Shown here in pieces: positions 18,758 through 29,320 of a DNA stretch of 64,000 bases. Within the stretch, counting starts at the first letter, position 1. The number at the start of each line of letters is the position of its first letter. This DNA comes from an uncultured Glaciecola sp. (lineage in GTDB: Bacteria; Pseudomonadota; Gammaproteobacteria; Enterobacterales; Alteromonadaceae), in assembly GCA_937125395.1 (NCBI GenBank), contig CAKZLI010000010.1:40867-104866 (forward strand), given 5' to 3'. The position numbers and the translations under genes are program-made. The notes under the pieces were generated by a model. It saw nothing but the letters and a program-made list of their open reading frames with translations, ran no database searches and was not told the origin of the DNA.

Positions 18758-21256
18758 ATGTCTCTAGCGTTACCTGATCATATAAAAGCGGTAGATGTAG
18801 TGCTAGATGCACTACAAACCAACCCAGACGCAGCCTTTAAACACCCTTTAGTTGAAGGTTTAGCCGTCAATGAGCAACAGTTAGTCCGGCAAGAGATTAC
18901 CCGTTTACAGCAACCTGTCGCACAAATAATCGACATGCGTTGTGTTGCGCCTGATACCTGCCAGCAATATGGTTATGGACCACTGAAACATTATTTAACC
19001 CCTTTAGGAGTAGAACGCTTTGAATACGAAATTAAGCGCTACGGTCGTTACACCCTTGGGGTATTTGAAGCGCTTACCCAGTTACAACATGAAATGGTGA
19101 CTGGGGCTGCTGATGCAACGCAAACGCATAATTTCACCTCACCCACGTTGACGTTTTTTAATTACCCGCAACGCAGTTCTGAGCGTATGCATTTTTCGAT
19201 TAATATTCTACTGTACACCGAACAAGAACAAAAACACCATTTAAAAACCGTTGATTTATCGATTATGGGACTGCAAGTTAAGTCCGATAAGCCGATTGAT
19301 GTTGCACCCGGTGATAAAGTCGTCGTGGTGCTGTCAGGTCTGGCTAACGAATACAGTTTTATTGTCAACACCACTATTGATTATGATGTGGTGCGGATTG
19401 ATCATTACGGTGACGAGATGCGCCTATTTTTGCATCGTGATGATATGCAACATGACTCAGCAGTCACCGAGTTTCTTAGTCATTTTATTCGCGGCAATAA
19501 GTATCGCTACAAAATCAATCTAGAAAACACCATAAACGCGATTGAAAACAAAGTCTGCGAACAATACTTTACGCCCCGTTTTCCCTCTTTACCGGTATTT
19601 ATTAGCCAGCATAACCACACCGCTCCCCCAACATTGCAGCCGACATTTGCAATGAGTAATTCAGGTAACGATGCCATATTAGCGTATTGGCAGGATGAAC
19701 AACATCAACAGCGGATTGGTGATTTGGTGAGTCATGCACGGATTTGTGAGTTGGTCGCAAAACCATGCCATCAGCGTGAAATATTCGTGTATGCGTTTAC
19801 ACACGTGCAGCAAGACAAAGTGTATTTTTATTCTGCAAGTCAACATGAACTAGACAATATGGCGAGTATTAAGCCGGTATTGTTGAGTTATGGCGCTCAT
19901 AAAGCCAGTTGGCGTGTGTTTAAGCTTCAGCTGAGCGATATGTCACCGACTCAAGCATACACGCCGTTGTCGATCTCAAATGACAGCCATAAAGATGCCA
20001 AAACCGATAACACCCCTCCATCAGCAAGGTTGATGCGCCAGTTAATTGATTTACGCTATATCGTGCTGATATCTGATATTACAGATTCGATTGCCATGCA
20101 GACATATCAACAAATCAAATTAGATAAATCCAAAATAACGCAGTTATATCATTTTGCGCATCCGCATAATCAATTGCCGCACCCTATCAATGTTCGTCGC
20201 TATAAATACGCGGATATCCGCAAAGAAACCCGCTATTACCTACGTACCAGTGTCAACCTAACCATTGCTGGGATAACGATTAAAGGGGTAACCGAAGATA
20301 TATCTGGTAGTGGTTTACGCATTGAATTGGAACAAGGTATTCCGGCCAAAGTAGAAGATAATCCGGCGACAGCCTCGGTCACATTGGATTTTCCACGATT
20401 ACAATCAATGACTAAACAATATGATTTGTCGGCGCTTCGATATGACATTGTCAAAGTGCATGCTAATCGTCATATTTTGCATTTACGCTTTAGTAGTCGA
20501 TTAAGTGAACATACCGATAACCCGTTTTTTGTCAGTCTTATCACCAATAATCGTGAAAAATTAAAAGCCGACCATTTAGCCGAAGAAACGCCAGGGCTCG
20601 CGCATGCATTGCGCTGTATTTACGCTAAGAATGCTATGAACATTGCGTTTTTTATTAATCAACGTACTGAGTTATTTACCCCTGAATTTTCGATCTATAA
20701 TCAAGGAGATGGACGCTTAAAAAGTATGTTGTCCCGCTTTGCAATTGAAGGGCATTTTAATTTGGAGTTCTTGTATCGTGACCGAGATCAACCCTCCCCG
20801 TTTATTCGTCGGTGTCTGGCCCAGCTCAAAAGTGGCGTAGGAATGCAAGAGTATGAAATATTCATTCGCTATCGTCCGCACGAAACACACATCAATGACA
20901 TGATTTTACCCTTTATAAATCAGCAGTTTTCGTCCATTGGACAACGCCACCAATTTATCGAGCATGCATTGGATAATGGGGAATTTGTCGCTATTCGATT
21001 AATCTTAAAAGACACCGTAACCATAGAACTAGACACGTTAAAAACTGAATTAGATTATTTGCAAGCACACGCTAATTATAAAGCAGAAAAAGTATTGAAT
21101 ACCCTTAATACAATCCAAGGTTTTGGCTACATTTTGGACATCACTGATGAAGTGATGTATCGCCATGGCTATACTTGGGATGCAATCAGCGCCAATCATC
21201 ATCTTGATAGCACTGAAGCATTACCACTAGACCAATGCGTAGAGGGTCTGCTCTAA
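18758..21256 (+). CDS. Large protein with two PilZ domains
   Basis: This 832-residue protein contains two complete PilZ cyclic-di-GMP-binding signatures. The first is RSSER (139-143) followed by DLSIMG (166-171). The second is RKETR (488-492) followed by DISGSG (514-519). Both match the RxxxR...DxSxxG pattern. The region between them and the C-terminal 230 residues have no domain I recognise, and there is no signal peptide or clear membrane helix. Similar large PilZ proteins occur beside radA-serB in Shewanella and relatives. It probably acts as a cyclic-di-GMP receptor, but its target is unknown. It converges on serB with a 30-base overlap. Confidence 0.85.
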   Translation: MSLALPDHIKAVDVVLDALQTNPDAAFKHPLVEGLAVNEQQLVRQEITRLQQPVAQIIDMRCVAPDTCQQYGYGPLKHYLTPLGVERFEYEIKRYGRYTLGVFEALTQLQHEMVTGAADATQTHNFTSPTLTFFNYPQRSSERMHFSINILLYTEQEQKHHLKTVDLSIMGLQVKSDKPIDVAPGDKVVVVLSGLANEYSFIVNTTIDYDVVRIDHYGDEMRLFLHRDDMQHDSAVTEFLSHFIRGNKYRYKINLENTINAIENKVCEQYFTPRFPSLPVFISQHNHTAPPTLQPTFAMSNSGNDAILAYWQDEQHQQRIGDLVSHARICELVAKPCHQREIFVYAFTHVQQDKVYFYSASQHELDNMASIKPVLLSYGAHKASWRVFKLQLSDMSPTQAYTPLSISNDSHKDAKTDNTPPSARLMRQLIDLRYIVLISDITDSIAMQTYQQIKLDKSKITQLYHFAHPHNQLPHPINVRRYKYADIRKETRYYLRTSVNLTIAGITIKGVTEDISGSGLRIELEQGIPAKVEDNPATASVTLDFPRLQSMTKQYDLSALRYDIVKVHANRHILHLRFSSRLSEHTDNPFFVSLITNNREKLKADHLAEETPGLAHALRCIYAKNAMNIAFFINQRTELFTPEFSIYNQGDGRLKSMLSRFAIEGHFNLEFLYRDRDQPSPFIRRCLAQLKSGVGMQEYEIFIRYRPHETHINDMILPFINQQFSSIGQRHQFIEHALDNGEFVAIRLILKDTVTIELDTLKTELDYLQAHANYKAEKVLNTLNTIQGFGYILDITDEVMYRHGYTWDAISANHHLDSTEALPLDQCVEGLL

Positions 21257-22234
21257 TCCACCAAAACGGATCGCAGCATCGGCTTGGGCTTGGACGACAG
21301 GTTTAGCATGAAATGCCATGCCTAGACCAGCTTGGCCCATCATCAGCAAATCATTAGCACCATCGCCTAAGGCAATGGTCTGGCGCAATGGGATAGCATG
21401 CTGCTGTGCGATACGAGTCACTGTATCGGCTTTGGCTTGCGCATCGACAATTGCACCGAGTACAACCCCGGTTAAATGTCCATCTAGCACTTCTAGCTCA
21501 TTAGCAAAAGCGGCATCTAAACCTAATCGATGTTGCAAATAATGCGCAAAATACGTAAAGCCACCCGAAGCAATCACTGTTTTCCAACCGTTACCTTGCA
21601 ATGTCTGTAATAATGCATGCACGCCTGGCATTAGCGGAATACTATCGCGGATGGCTTGTAATAACTGCACATCAATACCGTCAAGCACTGCAACACGTTG
21701 TTGTAGACTTTGCGCAAAATCAAGCTGCCCAGACATCGCCAGCTCTGTCACTTCGCTGACTTCTTCACCTTTGCCACACAATTTTGCAATCTCATCAATA
21801 CACTCAATCTGGATCACAGTCGAATCCATATCCATGACAATCAACCCCGGTGATGACAACTGCGGTGCATTATTGATACAAAATACGTCCACATTGTATT
21901 GCTCAGCAATCTGAGCTAACCAAGTATTATCCAATGGCTCGCTGACACAAATTTGTACCACAGTCGCACTAAACGCATCTGAGAGTGGGTGTAAACGAAT
22001 GGATTGATGCGTGATGGCTTGAGGGAATTGATTGAGGATAGCTTGCAGCAAATACGCATTTAAATGTTGTGCTGAAATCGTCAATACATACTGATCATCG
22101 GCAATAGCAAACTCAGCATCAAGACTATACCAAGCCTGCTCACTCGCCTGGTAATGCTGATGCGGATAAATGGACAAATACTGTAACAATGCCTGATGAG
22201 AATAGAGACTTGAATCTGAAAAAACCTGAGACAT
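21227..22234 (-). CDS. serB: Phosphoserine phosphatase
   Basis: This HAD-family enzyme removes phosphate from phosphoserine in the last step of serine synthesis. The nucleophile motif DMDST (D135/D137) is at the centre, followed by IQIECIDEIAKLCGKGEEVSEVT. ASGGFTYFA is motif II and ALGDGANDLLM is motif III. The 335-residue length fits the long SerB form with an N-terminal extension. It is divergent from smp, as in E. coli, and overlaps the end of the PilZ gene on the other strand. Confidence 0.96.
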   Translation of the reverse strand: MSQVFSDSSLYSHQALLQYLSIYPHQHYQASEQAWYSLDAEFAIADDQYVLTISAQHLNAYLLQAILNQFPQAITHQSIRLHPLSDAFSATVVQICVSEPLDNTWLAQIAEQYNVDVFCINNAPQLSSPGLIVMDMDSTVIQIECIDEIAKLCGKGEEVSEVTELAMSGQLDFAQSLQQRVAVLDGIDVQLLQAIRDSIPLMPGVHALLQTLQGNGWKTVIASGGFTYFAHYLQHRLGLDAAFANELEVLDGHLTGVVLGAIVDAQAKADTVTRIAQQHAIPLRQTIALGDGANDLLMMGQAGLGMAFHAKPVVQAQADAAIRFGGLEQTLYALV

Positions 22235-22295
22235 AACACAATCCTAAATACGTAAAAAAACTTGGCAACATCACTGCATTGCTTTACTGTGAGTA

Positions 22296-22883
22296 GTGTA
22301 TCAACAATTCAAAGCATTGCACATGACTAGGTATCTATTCAGAACACTCTTTATCGTATCAAGTTTGATCATTATTGCTTGGGTATGGCAATTACAGCAA
22401 CAAACAACGGCTGTCTATTATAATGATTACACTCAACAATTAGGTCAGCGCCTCAGTACTATCGCTGCGGGTAGTCTAACCCCTTGGCTGAACCAGACCT
22501 TGATATCTGAACAACCTGACTTTCGTGAGCAACTTGATAATACGTTGTCTATCTATCTAACGTTGGGGCACTTTCGCGGCATTGCGGTCTTTAATCGCTT
22601 TGGTGTTGAATTAGGTAACGTCGGTCAAGTCGACAATATTGTGACATTTGTTGATGAACACCCAATCGATTATTCTGTTTTTGTCGCACCGATTAAGGTC
22701 GATGATGTCACCACAGGATATATTCGGTTTGTGGTTGATGATGACATCATGGCTAATCAGCAAGTGCAATTACACAAACAACAACAAGGCATGTTTGTGC
22801 TAACATTGCTCTTAGGCATTATCGTGGGCGGTTTTTTGGTCCGTTTATATTACCGTAAAGCCCGTCGCGCTTTTACTCAATAA
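22296..22883 (+). CDS. smp: Smp/YtjB (AhpA) family membrane protein
   Basis: This 195-residue protein begins at a GTG (22296); an ATG at 22323 is an alternative start. It has a hydrophobic segment near residues 13-30, a periplasmic-type central region (RGIAVFNRFGVELGNVG) and a second hydrophobic segment near residues 165-185, ending in a basic tail. This layout and its position divergent from serB match E. coli Smp/YtjB, whose role is poorly defined. The last 39 bases overlap the end of the TatD gene on the opposite strand. Confidence 0.8.
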   Translation: MYQQFKALHMTRYLFRTLFIVSSLIIIAWVWQLQQQTTAVYYNDYTQQLGQRLSTIAAGSLTPWLNQTLISEQPDFREQLDNTLSIYLTLGHFRGIAVFNRFGVELGNVGQVDNIVTFVDEHPIDYSVFVAPIKVDDVTTGYIRFVVDDDIMANQQVQLHKQQQGMFVLTLLLGIIVGGFLVRLYYRKARRAFTQ

Positions 22884-23660
22884 CGCAAACGTACGCTGCA
22901 CATTATGGCTCGTCATGGTCGCAATGCTATGGCTATCTTGCTTAAATGCCTGCGACAAAACCTGTACAACATCAGTTAAATAAGCCGGTTCATTGCGTTG
23001 ACCTTGCCGGCCAGACATTGGCATATCGGGGGCATCGGTTTCTAATACACAATGCGCTAGACCAACATGCATAATACTTGTTAATGTTTTATGTCCTCTT
23101 GGGTAGGTGATCGTTCCGCCTACCCCCAAACAAAAACCACTATCGACATATTCCTGTGCAATCTGTGCATTCCCAGAAAAAGCATGGATCACGCCCCCTT
23201 GAGTAAAGCCCGTATGCCGAATACGACCAATAATCAAATCATGGGATTTACGGTGGTGAATGATCACTGGTAGGTGCGCCTCTTGAGCTAACTTGAGTTG
23301 CGCATCAAACATCGCTATTTGTATATCGATTGGCGTATCTAATGTGCGATCAATACCGATCTCTCCGATCCCGATGCAGCCCTTATTACCAAGCACACGC
23401 ATTAGCTGGCTGCGCAGCTTCGTCATTAATCCGTCAATCTGCTCATGTTGTAATGCTTTGGGATAAAAGAAAGGATGATGACCTAAGGTAAAATGCACAC
23501 CACAAAAACGTTGTGCCAGTTGTTCGGCAATCGGCCAATGCGTGGGATCAATTCCAGGAATAATACATTGTTGAATGCCGTTTGCTTGAGCGCGGTGCAG
23601 AACAGCATCAATGTCATTGGCAAAACAAGCTAAATCGAGATGACAATGACTATCAATCAT
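22845..23660 (-). CDS. TatD family metal-dependent hydrolase (YjjV-like)
   Basis: This 271-residue TIM-barrel deoxyribonuclease/hydrolase starts with the metal-binding MIDSHCHLD. Further TatD motifs are FTLGHHPFF near residue 58, GIGEIGIDR near residue 97, [18 protein letters not shown] and LETDAPDMP. Glu in GEIG and the His and Asp residues form the two-metal site. E. coli YjjV lies in the same serB neighbourhood. The start codon overlaps the pdxH stop by 4 bases, so the two are likely co-translated. It overlaps smp tail to tail. Confidence 0.9.
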   Translation of the reverse strand: MIDSHCHLDLACFANDIDAVLHRAQANGIQQCIIPGIDPTHWPIAEQLAQRFCGVHFTLGHHPFFYPKALQHEQIDGLMTKLRSQLMRVLGNKGCIGIGEIGIDRTLDTPIDIQIAMFDAQLKLAQEAHLPVIIHHRKSHDLIIGRIRHTGFTQGGVIHAFSGNAQIAQEYVDSGFCLGVGGTITYPRGHKTLTSIMHVGLAHCVLETDAPDMPMSGRQGQRNEPAYLTDVVQVLSQAFKQDSHSIATMTSHNVQRTFALLSKSATGFTVI

Positions 23661-24298
23661 GGGTTAAGACGTTGAATATGCCATGTTGTATCAGCTTGTT
23701 TGGTATATTCAAAACGGTCATGCAGGCGATGCTCGCCCCCTTGCCAAAATTCAATCTGTTCAGGTTTAACCAAAAATCCACCCCAAAAATCAGGCAAAGG
23801 GATCTCGCCATTAGCGTATTTTTGTTGTAACTGCGCAAATTGAGTCAACAACATTTGTCGAGACGACACCGGTTGGCTCTGTTTAGACACAATGGCACCA
23901 AGCTGTGAGTCTTTGGGCCGAGAAAAAAAGTATTTCGCGACAGCGCTGCGACTTAGTGGCTGTGCGGTTCCGCAAACACGCACTTGACGTTCTAACATGT
24001 GCCATGGAAAATGTAATGAAATATGAGGATTGTGCGCTAGCTCTTGCGCTTTTCTTGATCCTAAATTGGTATAAAAAACAAACCCATCAGCGTGTAGATC
24101 TTTAAGTAGAACAATCCGCTGTGAAGGCTGGCCTTTGGCGTTGACTGTGGCGATAGTCATTGCATTAGGATCAGGGATTTCAGCGGCAACTGCGACATCT
24201 AACCACTCTTTAAATAACGCCATTGGATCAGGGTTTAAGTCCCCTTCTTCCAATGATCCCAAAGTATATTCTCGGCGATATTGATTAAATTTACTCAT
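23657..24298 (-). CDS. pdxH: Pyridoxamine 5'-phosphate oxidase
   Basis: This 213-residue FMN enzyme oxidises pyridoxamine or pyridoxine phosphate to PLP. Family motifs are [15 protein letters not shown] at the N terminus, [21 protein letters not shown] (FMN binding), [13 protein letters not shown], and the C-terminal [16 protein letters not shown]. The length is close to E. coli PdxH (218). It lies 17 bases after era, where many relatives carry recO and pdxJ, so a vitamin B6 gene is present but a different one. Confidence 0.96.
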   Translation of the reverse strand: MSKFNQYRREYTLGSLEEGDLNPDPMALFKEWLDVAVAAEIPDPNAMTIATVNAKGQPSQRIVLLKDLHADGFVFYTNLGSRKAQELAHNPHISLHFPWHMLERQVRVCGTAQPLSRSAVAKYFFSRPKDSQLGAIVSKQSQPVSSRQMLLTQFAQLQQKYANGEIPLPDFWGGFLVKPEQIEFWQGGEHRLHDRFEYTKQADTTWHIQRLNP

Positions 24299-24315
24299 GC
24301 TACTTCTCTTATTCT

Positions 24316-25227
24316 TTAATGTTCGCCGTAACCTAGGCTGCGTAAAGCACGTTCATCATCAGCCCAACCTGATTTTACTTTGACCCACAATTCTAAGAAT
24401 ACTTTGTTATCAAATAGCTGTTCTAAATCGCGTCGGGCATCAGTCCCTATCGTTTTAAGATGGCTGCCTTGTTTGCCAATAATCATGCGTTTTTGTGTTT
24501 CTCGTTCAACTAATATCAAGCCATTAATTCGATAGATACCGTTTTCAGTCATTTTGAATTGTTCAATCTCTACCGTCACAGAATACGGTAATTCATCTCC
24601 GGTATAGCGCATTAATTTTTCACGAATAACCTCGGCAGCCATAAAGCGACTGGAACGATCAGTAATGTATTCTTCGGGGAAATAAAATTCACTCTCCGGC
24701 AATTGTCCCATGACCATTTCGCGTAACTCAGGTAAGTATTTACCTAACTTGGCTGAAACCGGCATCACATGCACAAAATCATGTTGCTCATTGAGCCATT
24801 TAAGATGTGCCAACAACTCAGTACGATCCTCGACACAATCGGATTTATTCACAATCGCCCAACAAGGTAATCCTGAGGCTTTGATTTTTTGCAGGACCAT
24901 TGCATCATCAGCATTAAAACGTGTGCCTTCAATAACAAATAAAACTAAGGACACTTCGCCTAAAGTACTCGACGCAGCTCTGTTCATGTAACGGTTAATC
25001 GCCCGTTTTTCTTCACTGTGAAGACCAGGCGTATCGACGTACACGGCTTGTTTATTCTCTTCAGTATCAATACCCATGATGCGGTGACGGGTCGTTTGAG
25101 GTTTACGTGAAGTGATACTGACTTTTTGGCCCACCAAGCGATTCAAAATCGTTGATTTGCCAACATTAGGCCTTCCTACTATGGCAATCATGCCACATTG
25201 AGTTATCAGGTCGTTGTTATCGCTCAT
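24316..25227 (-). CDS. era: GTPase Era
   Basis: This 303-residue GTPase assists 16S rRNA maturation and 30S assembly. GTP-binding motifs are GRPNVGKST (G1), DTPGLH (G3) and NKSD (G4). The C-terminal KH domain for RNA binding includes [24 protein letters not shown]. The start overlaps the rnc stop by 4 bases, as in the rnc-era pair of E. coli. Length is standard. Confidence 0.97.
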   Translation of the reverse strand: MSDNNDLITQCGMIAIVGRPNVGKSTILNRLVGQKVSITSRKPQTTRHRIMGIDTEENKQAVYVDTPGLHSEEKRAINRYMNRAASSTLGEVSLVLFVIEGTRFNADDAMVLQKIKASGLPCWAIVNKSDCVEDRTELLAHLKWLNEQHDFVHVMPVSAKLGKYLPELREMVMGQLPESEFYFPEEYITDRSSRFMAAEVIREKLMRYTGDELPYSVTVEIEQFKMTENGIYRINGLILVERETQKRMIIGKQGSHLKTIGTDARRDLEQLFDNKVFLELWVKVKSGWADDERALRSLGYGEH

Positions 25228-25949
25228 GCGTGTATTTTCTCTAAAGTATATTGGGCCGCTAACTGCTCTGCTCGCTTTCGGCTCGGACCATCGGCGGTGA
25301 CACTCTGCTCTAATAAAGAGGTCGTACAGCTGACAGTAAATGTTTGGTTATGATCCTTGCCCGTTACTGCAACCACTTCATATAAAGGTAAGTCATGCGA
25401 ATATGCTTGGAGATATTCTTGTAAGCGAGTCTTGGCATCTTTTGGATGATACTCAGGGTCAAGGCGTTGCATGTGTTCGCTAAACCAATCATGAATAAAA
25501 TCAACGCATTGTTGCTGTCCTGCATCCAAATATATCGCACCGATTATTGCTTCAACAGAATCGGCCAAGATTGAAGACCTGCGCTTACCACCGCTTTTTA
25601 ACTCACCGGGGCCCAGCTTGATATATTCACCAAGCCCTTGTTTAAGTGCGATCTCAGCTAACGTGTCCCCTTTAACTACGGCCGAACGCATGCGTGTTAA
25701 TTTGCCTTCTGGAGACTCTGGAAAACGCGTATACAAATAATCAGCAATGATAGCGCCTAAGATGGCATCGCCCAAAAACTCTAAACGCTCGTTATGCTTG
25801 TTGTGCGCAGATTTATGCGTAAGGGCTTGCTGTAAAAGACTCAAATCGTTAAATTGATACTTAATCAAGCGCTGCAGATCAGCCCATTCATTCAGGCCTG
25901 GATTTTTTGCTATGGAACGGCTAGATTCTGAATGTTTAGCCTTACTCAT
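25224..25949 (-). CDS. rnc: Ribonuclease III
   Basis: This double-stranded RNA endonuclease processes rRNA precursors and some mRNAs. The catalytic signature [12 protein letters not shown] is near residue 56 and the second acidic site is in [14 protein letters not shown] near residue 128. The C-terminal dsRNA-binding domain ([12 protein letters not shown] to the end) is complete. At 241 residues it is slightly longer than E. coli RNase III (226) because of a polar N-terminal extension ([11 protein letters not shown]). The start overlaps lepB by 4 bases. Confidence 0.96.
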   Translation of the reverse strand: MSKAKHSESSRSIAKNPGLNEWADLQRLIKYQFNDLSLLQQALTHKSAHNKHNERLEFLGDAILGAIIADYLYTRFPESPEGKLTRMRSAVVKGDTLAEIALKQGLGEYIKLGPGELKSGGKRRSSILADSVEAIIGAIYLDAGQQQCVDFIHDWFSEHMQRLDPEYHPKDAKTRLQEYLQAYSHDLPLYEVVAVTGKDHNQTFTVSCTTSLLEQSVTADGPSRKRAEQLAAQYTLEKIHA

Positions 25950-26845
25950 CGCAACCCACCGGTTCGTTCAAAGCGAATACCGGATGGGATCCATTGTGGT
26001 AATAAACTATCCGTAGCGCGCTCAAATTCAAACGACACCCAAATAGCCACCGCTTTACCAACTAAATGCTCTTCGCTCACAAATCCCCAAAAACGGCTAT
26101 CGCGACTATTATCTCGGTTATCACCTAACACAAAATATTCGCCTTGCGGCACAATCCATTCGTCCATAGCTGTGCCTGGTTGACGGTAGAACTGCGATGC
26201 ACTTGCTGATAATACAGGATGTTGCAGTATCTCATGAGAGTCGCTACCAAGGGTCTCGGTATATTGATTTAGTGGTACTAGATTCTGGGCAAACTCGCTG
26301 GTGTGTTGTTGACTTAACTCAACCAAATACGGTTTGGCACAATCTTGTCCCGTTGGACAGGCTGGCACAACCGTAATCTGCTTAGCACGGTAAAAGACGC
26401 GATCACCCGGTAAACCAACCACACGTTTAATAAAATCCAATTCTGGGTCAGGTGGGTATTTGAATACCACGATATCACCCCGCTCAGGCTCACCAACATC
26501 CCAAAATTTGGTTCGAGTAATCGGATCGCGTAAACCGTAGGTAAATTTCTCGACCAAGATAAAATCACCCACCAACAATGTCGGCATCATTGAACCAGAT
26601 GGTATTTGAAACGGTTCATAAATAAATGACCGCATGACCATCACAAAAGCAATAATCGGGAAGATTTGTTTAGCGGTATCGACGGCATAGGGTAATGGTG
26701 GTTCAAACCCATCAATATTCGATACTCCAGCAGCTAGTGCTGCGCGCTCCCGACGTTTAGGTGCAAACACCAATGAGTCAACCAGCCAAATTAGTCCTGT
26801 TATCAAGGTTAACAAGACTAAGAATATCGAAAACATTTGGGCCAT
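25946..26845 (-). CDS. lepB: Signal peptidase I
   Basis: This 299-residue inner-membrane protease removes signal peptides from exported proteins. There are two N-terminal membrane segments (about residues 4-22 and 60-78). The catalytic Ser lies in PSGSMMPTLLVGD near residue 92 and the catalytic Lys in IKRVVGLPGD near residue 148. GDNRDNSRDSR near residue 250 is the conserved box E. The ORF abuts lepA (start at the lepA stop), forming the lepA-lepB-rnc-era operon. Confidence 0.97.
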   Translation of the reverse strand: MAQMFSIFLVLLTLITGLIWLVDSLVFAPKRRERAALAAGVSNIDGFEPPLPYAVDTAKQIFPIIAFVMVMRSFIYEPFQIPSGSMMPTLLVGDFILVEKFTYGLRDPITRTKFWDVGEPERGDIVVFKYPPDPELDFIKRVVGLPGDRVFYRAKQITVVPACPTGQDCAKPYLVELSQQHTSEFAQNLVPLNQYTETLGSDSHEILQHPVLSASASQFYRQPGTAMDEWIVPQGEYFVLGDNRDNSRDSRFWGFVSEEHLVGKAVAIWVSFEFERATDSLLPQWIPSGIRFERTGGLR

Positions 26846-28641
26846 TATTTACCTACCTTTAATACAGCTAAGAATGCGTCTTGTGGTAATTCAACATTAC
26901 CGACTTGTTTCATTCGCTTCTTACCGTCTTTTTGTTTTTGGAGTAATTTTTTCTTACGGCTAATATCACCGCCATAACATTTTGCAATCACGTTTTTACG
27001 AAGTTGTTTGACGGTACTTCGGGCCACAACATGCGATCCAATCGTAGCTTGTATTGCAATATCAAACATCTGCCGTGGGATTAACTCGCGTAACTTATCC
27101 ACTAACTGACGGCCACGTGTTTGGCAATTGTCTTTGTGAGTAATCAGTGCCAGCGCATCAACTCGCTCACCATTAATCAAAATATCTAAACGGCACATAT
27201 CTGCATGGTTGAACTTTTTGAAGTTATAATCCAACGAGGCAAAGCCACGTGAAGTCGATTTTAGTCGATCAAAGAAATCCAATACCACTTCGGCCATCGG
27301 CAACTCATAGGTCACCGCAACTTGTTTACCATGATATGCCATGGTGGTTTGCACACCGCGTTTTTCGATACACAAGGTAATGACATTACCTAAATACTCT
27401 GATGGCACCAAAATATTCGCTTCAACAATCGGTTCACGTATCTGTTCGATATCATTTACCGGTGGTAACTTGGACGGATTATCCACCAACATCGTCTCGC
27501 CTTTGGTGGTCACAACTTCATACACCACGGTGGGTGCTGTGGTGATCAAATCCAAATTATATTCACGTTCTAAGCGTTCTTGGATAATCTCCATGTGGAG
27601 CATGCCTAAAAAGCCAATACGGAAACCAAAACCAAGTGCAGATGAACTTTCCGGCTCATAAAATAATGACGCGTCATTGAGGCTTAATTTAGCCAATGCA
27701 TCACGAAAATCTTCATATTCATCGGAACTAACCGGGAACAAACCTGCGTATACTTGTGGTTTTACTTTTTTAAAGCCGGGCAAAACTCCGGTCGCCGGGT
27801 TATTCGCTAGAGTAATGGTATCCCCTACTGGCGCACCATGTATTTCTTTAATGCCAGCGATGATAAAACCCACTTCACCGCTTGATAGTGTACCGGTATT
27901 AGTTGCCTTAGGTGTGAATATACCGACTTTATCTACCTGATGCACCTGACCGTTAGACATGATTTTGATCTTGTCTTTGCTATTCAACTTACCATCAATG
28001 ACGCGCACTAACGACACAACACCTTGATAGTTATCAAACCAACTATCGATAATTAATGCTTTTAGCGGCGCATCCGGATCCCCTTCTGGTGGGGGAATAC
28101 GCGCGACAATCTCTTCAAGAACTAGATCGATACCAATACCCGTTTTGGCAGAGCATTGCACGGCATCCACCGCATCAATGCCAACAATGTCTTCAATCTC
28201 TTCAGCTACACGCATCGGATCTGCTTGTGGTAAATCGATTTTGTTCAAAATCGGGACCACTTCCATCTCCAAATCAATCGCGGTATAACAATTGGCTAAG
28301 GTCTGTGCTTCAACGCCTTGCCCAGCATCCACTACCAGTAACGCACCTTCACAAGCGGCTAATGAACGGGATACCTCATAAGTAAAATCAACGTGACCAG
28401 GAGTGTCGATAAAGTTAAGTTGATACACTTCACCGTCATTGGCTTTATAATTCAGTGTGACACTTTGTGCCTTAATGGTGATCCCACGTTCTTTTTCTAA
28501 ATCCATAGAGTCGAGGACTTGTGCAGCCATTTCACGATCAGTTAGACCGCCACACTGCTGAATTAAACGGTCAGATAAGGTTGATTTACCGTGGTCAATG
28601 TGGGCAATAATCGAGAAATTACGAATGTTTTTATGTTGCAT
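26845..28641 (-). CDS. lepA: Elongation factor 4 (LepA)
   Basis: This 598-residue ribosomal GTPase can back-translocate stalled ribosomes and affects initiation. G1 is [10 protein letters not shown]3 is DTPGHVDF and G4 is NKID, all in the first 140 residues. The LepA-specific C-terminal domain ends at [23 protein letters not shown]. Length matches E. coli (599). It is the first gene of lepA-lepB-rnc-era. About 155 bases separate it from rseC. Confidence 0.97.
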   Translation of the reverse strand: MQHKNIRNFSIIAHIDHGKSTLSDRLIQQCGGLTDREMAAQVLDSMDLEKERGITIKAQSVTLNYKANDGEVYQLNFIDTPGHVDFTYEVSRSLAACEGALLVVDAGQGVEAQTLANCYTAIDLEMEVVPILNKIDLPQADPMRVAEEIEDIVGIDAVDAVQCSAKTGIGIDLVLEEIVARIPPPEGDPDAPLKALIIDSWFDNYQGVVSLVRVIDGKLNSKDKIKIMSNGQVHQVDKVGIFTPKATNTGTLSSGEVGFIIAGIKEIHGAPVGDTITLANNPATGVLPGFKKVKPQVYAGLFPVSSDEYEDFRDALAKLSLNDASLFYEPESSSALGFGFRIGFLGMLHMEIIQERLEREYNLDLITTAPTVVYEVVTTKGETMLVDNPSKLPPVNDIEQIREPIVEANILVPSEYLGNVITLCIEKRGVQTTMAYHGKQVAVTYELPMAEVVLDFFDRLKSTSRGFASLDYNFKKFNHADMCRLDILINGERVDALALITHKDNCQTRGRQLVDKLRELIPRQMFDIAIQATIGSHVVARSTVKQLRKNVIAKCYGGDISRKKKLLQKQKDGKKRMKQVGNVELPQDAFLAVLKVGK

Positions 28642-28796
28642 AAACGGGCTATATACCTAAGTTAAAAAAACTAAATCAAGCATTTGAGTCACTTGACCAT
28701 TAATAACTCGATTTTACCTTGAACTGCAGCTAAATGCTAACAATAGTCAATAAATCACAGATTGAATGTAGCGTTATAGCGACACTTAACTGTGAC

Positions 28797-29300
28797 TTAA
28801 CTGAGGTCGATGACAGAGATGTCCGACGAAATTGGCATCGGTATAATCCGACAAAGCTTGGGAGTGTACTGGGCGTTATCACGTTTAAGCCAAGATGATA
28901 TTAGTATAAAGGTGATAAAGGTGACCAGTAAAGCAACAGTAAACGCCACTAATTCATGACCTAACAGCCCATTATTAAAGATGTGACTCATGAGCATTGT
29001 CGTGGCCACAAAAATGATAATTGGCAGTAAATACAGCATGAATGAGGCATGCACTAGGCGTGATTCACTCATGCCCAACTCTACTTTTTGCCCAACACAT
29101 ACCTCTTCATTAACACGAAATAGGAAGGTTTCGGGCTGGGGCGTAAAAAACGTTGCGACGACGCTGGTAGAGCAATTCGCTTCAGCTTGACAGCTACCAC
29201 AGGTTGTCTTGATGGCTGTGCTGACACCAATGATCGTTTCGTTCAGTGCGCCAGGCTCAGATTGTTCAATGTGGGTTATCACGCCTTGTTCGATAAGCAT
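28797..29300 (-). CDS. rseC: RseC family positive regulator of sigma-E
   Basis: This 167-residue inner-membrane protein has a cysteine-rich N-terminal cytoplasmic part (TTCGSCQAEANCST, residues 33-46) and two membrane helices (about residues 85-103 and 112-133). RseC proteins tune sigma-E and relate to the RnfABCDGE/SoxR-reducing system. It is the last gene of rpoE-rseA-rseB-rseC and lies 20 bases after rseB. Confidence 0.9.
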   Translation of the reverse strand: MLIEQGVITHIEQSEPGALNETIIGVSTAIKTTCGSCQAEANCSTSVVATFFTPQPETFLFRVNEEVCVGQKVELGMSESRLVHASFMLYLLPIIIFVATTMLMSHIFNNGLLGHELVAFTVALLVTFITFILISSWLKRDNAQYTPKLCRIIPMPISSDISVIDLS

Positions 29301-29320
29301 TGCTATGTCGCCTTTATCAC

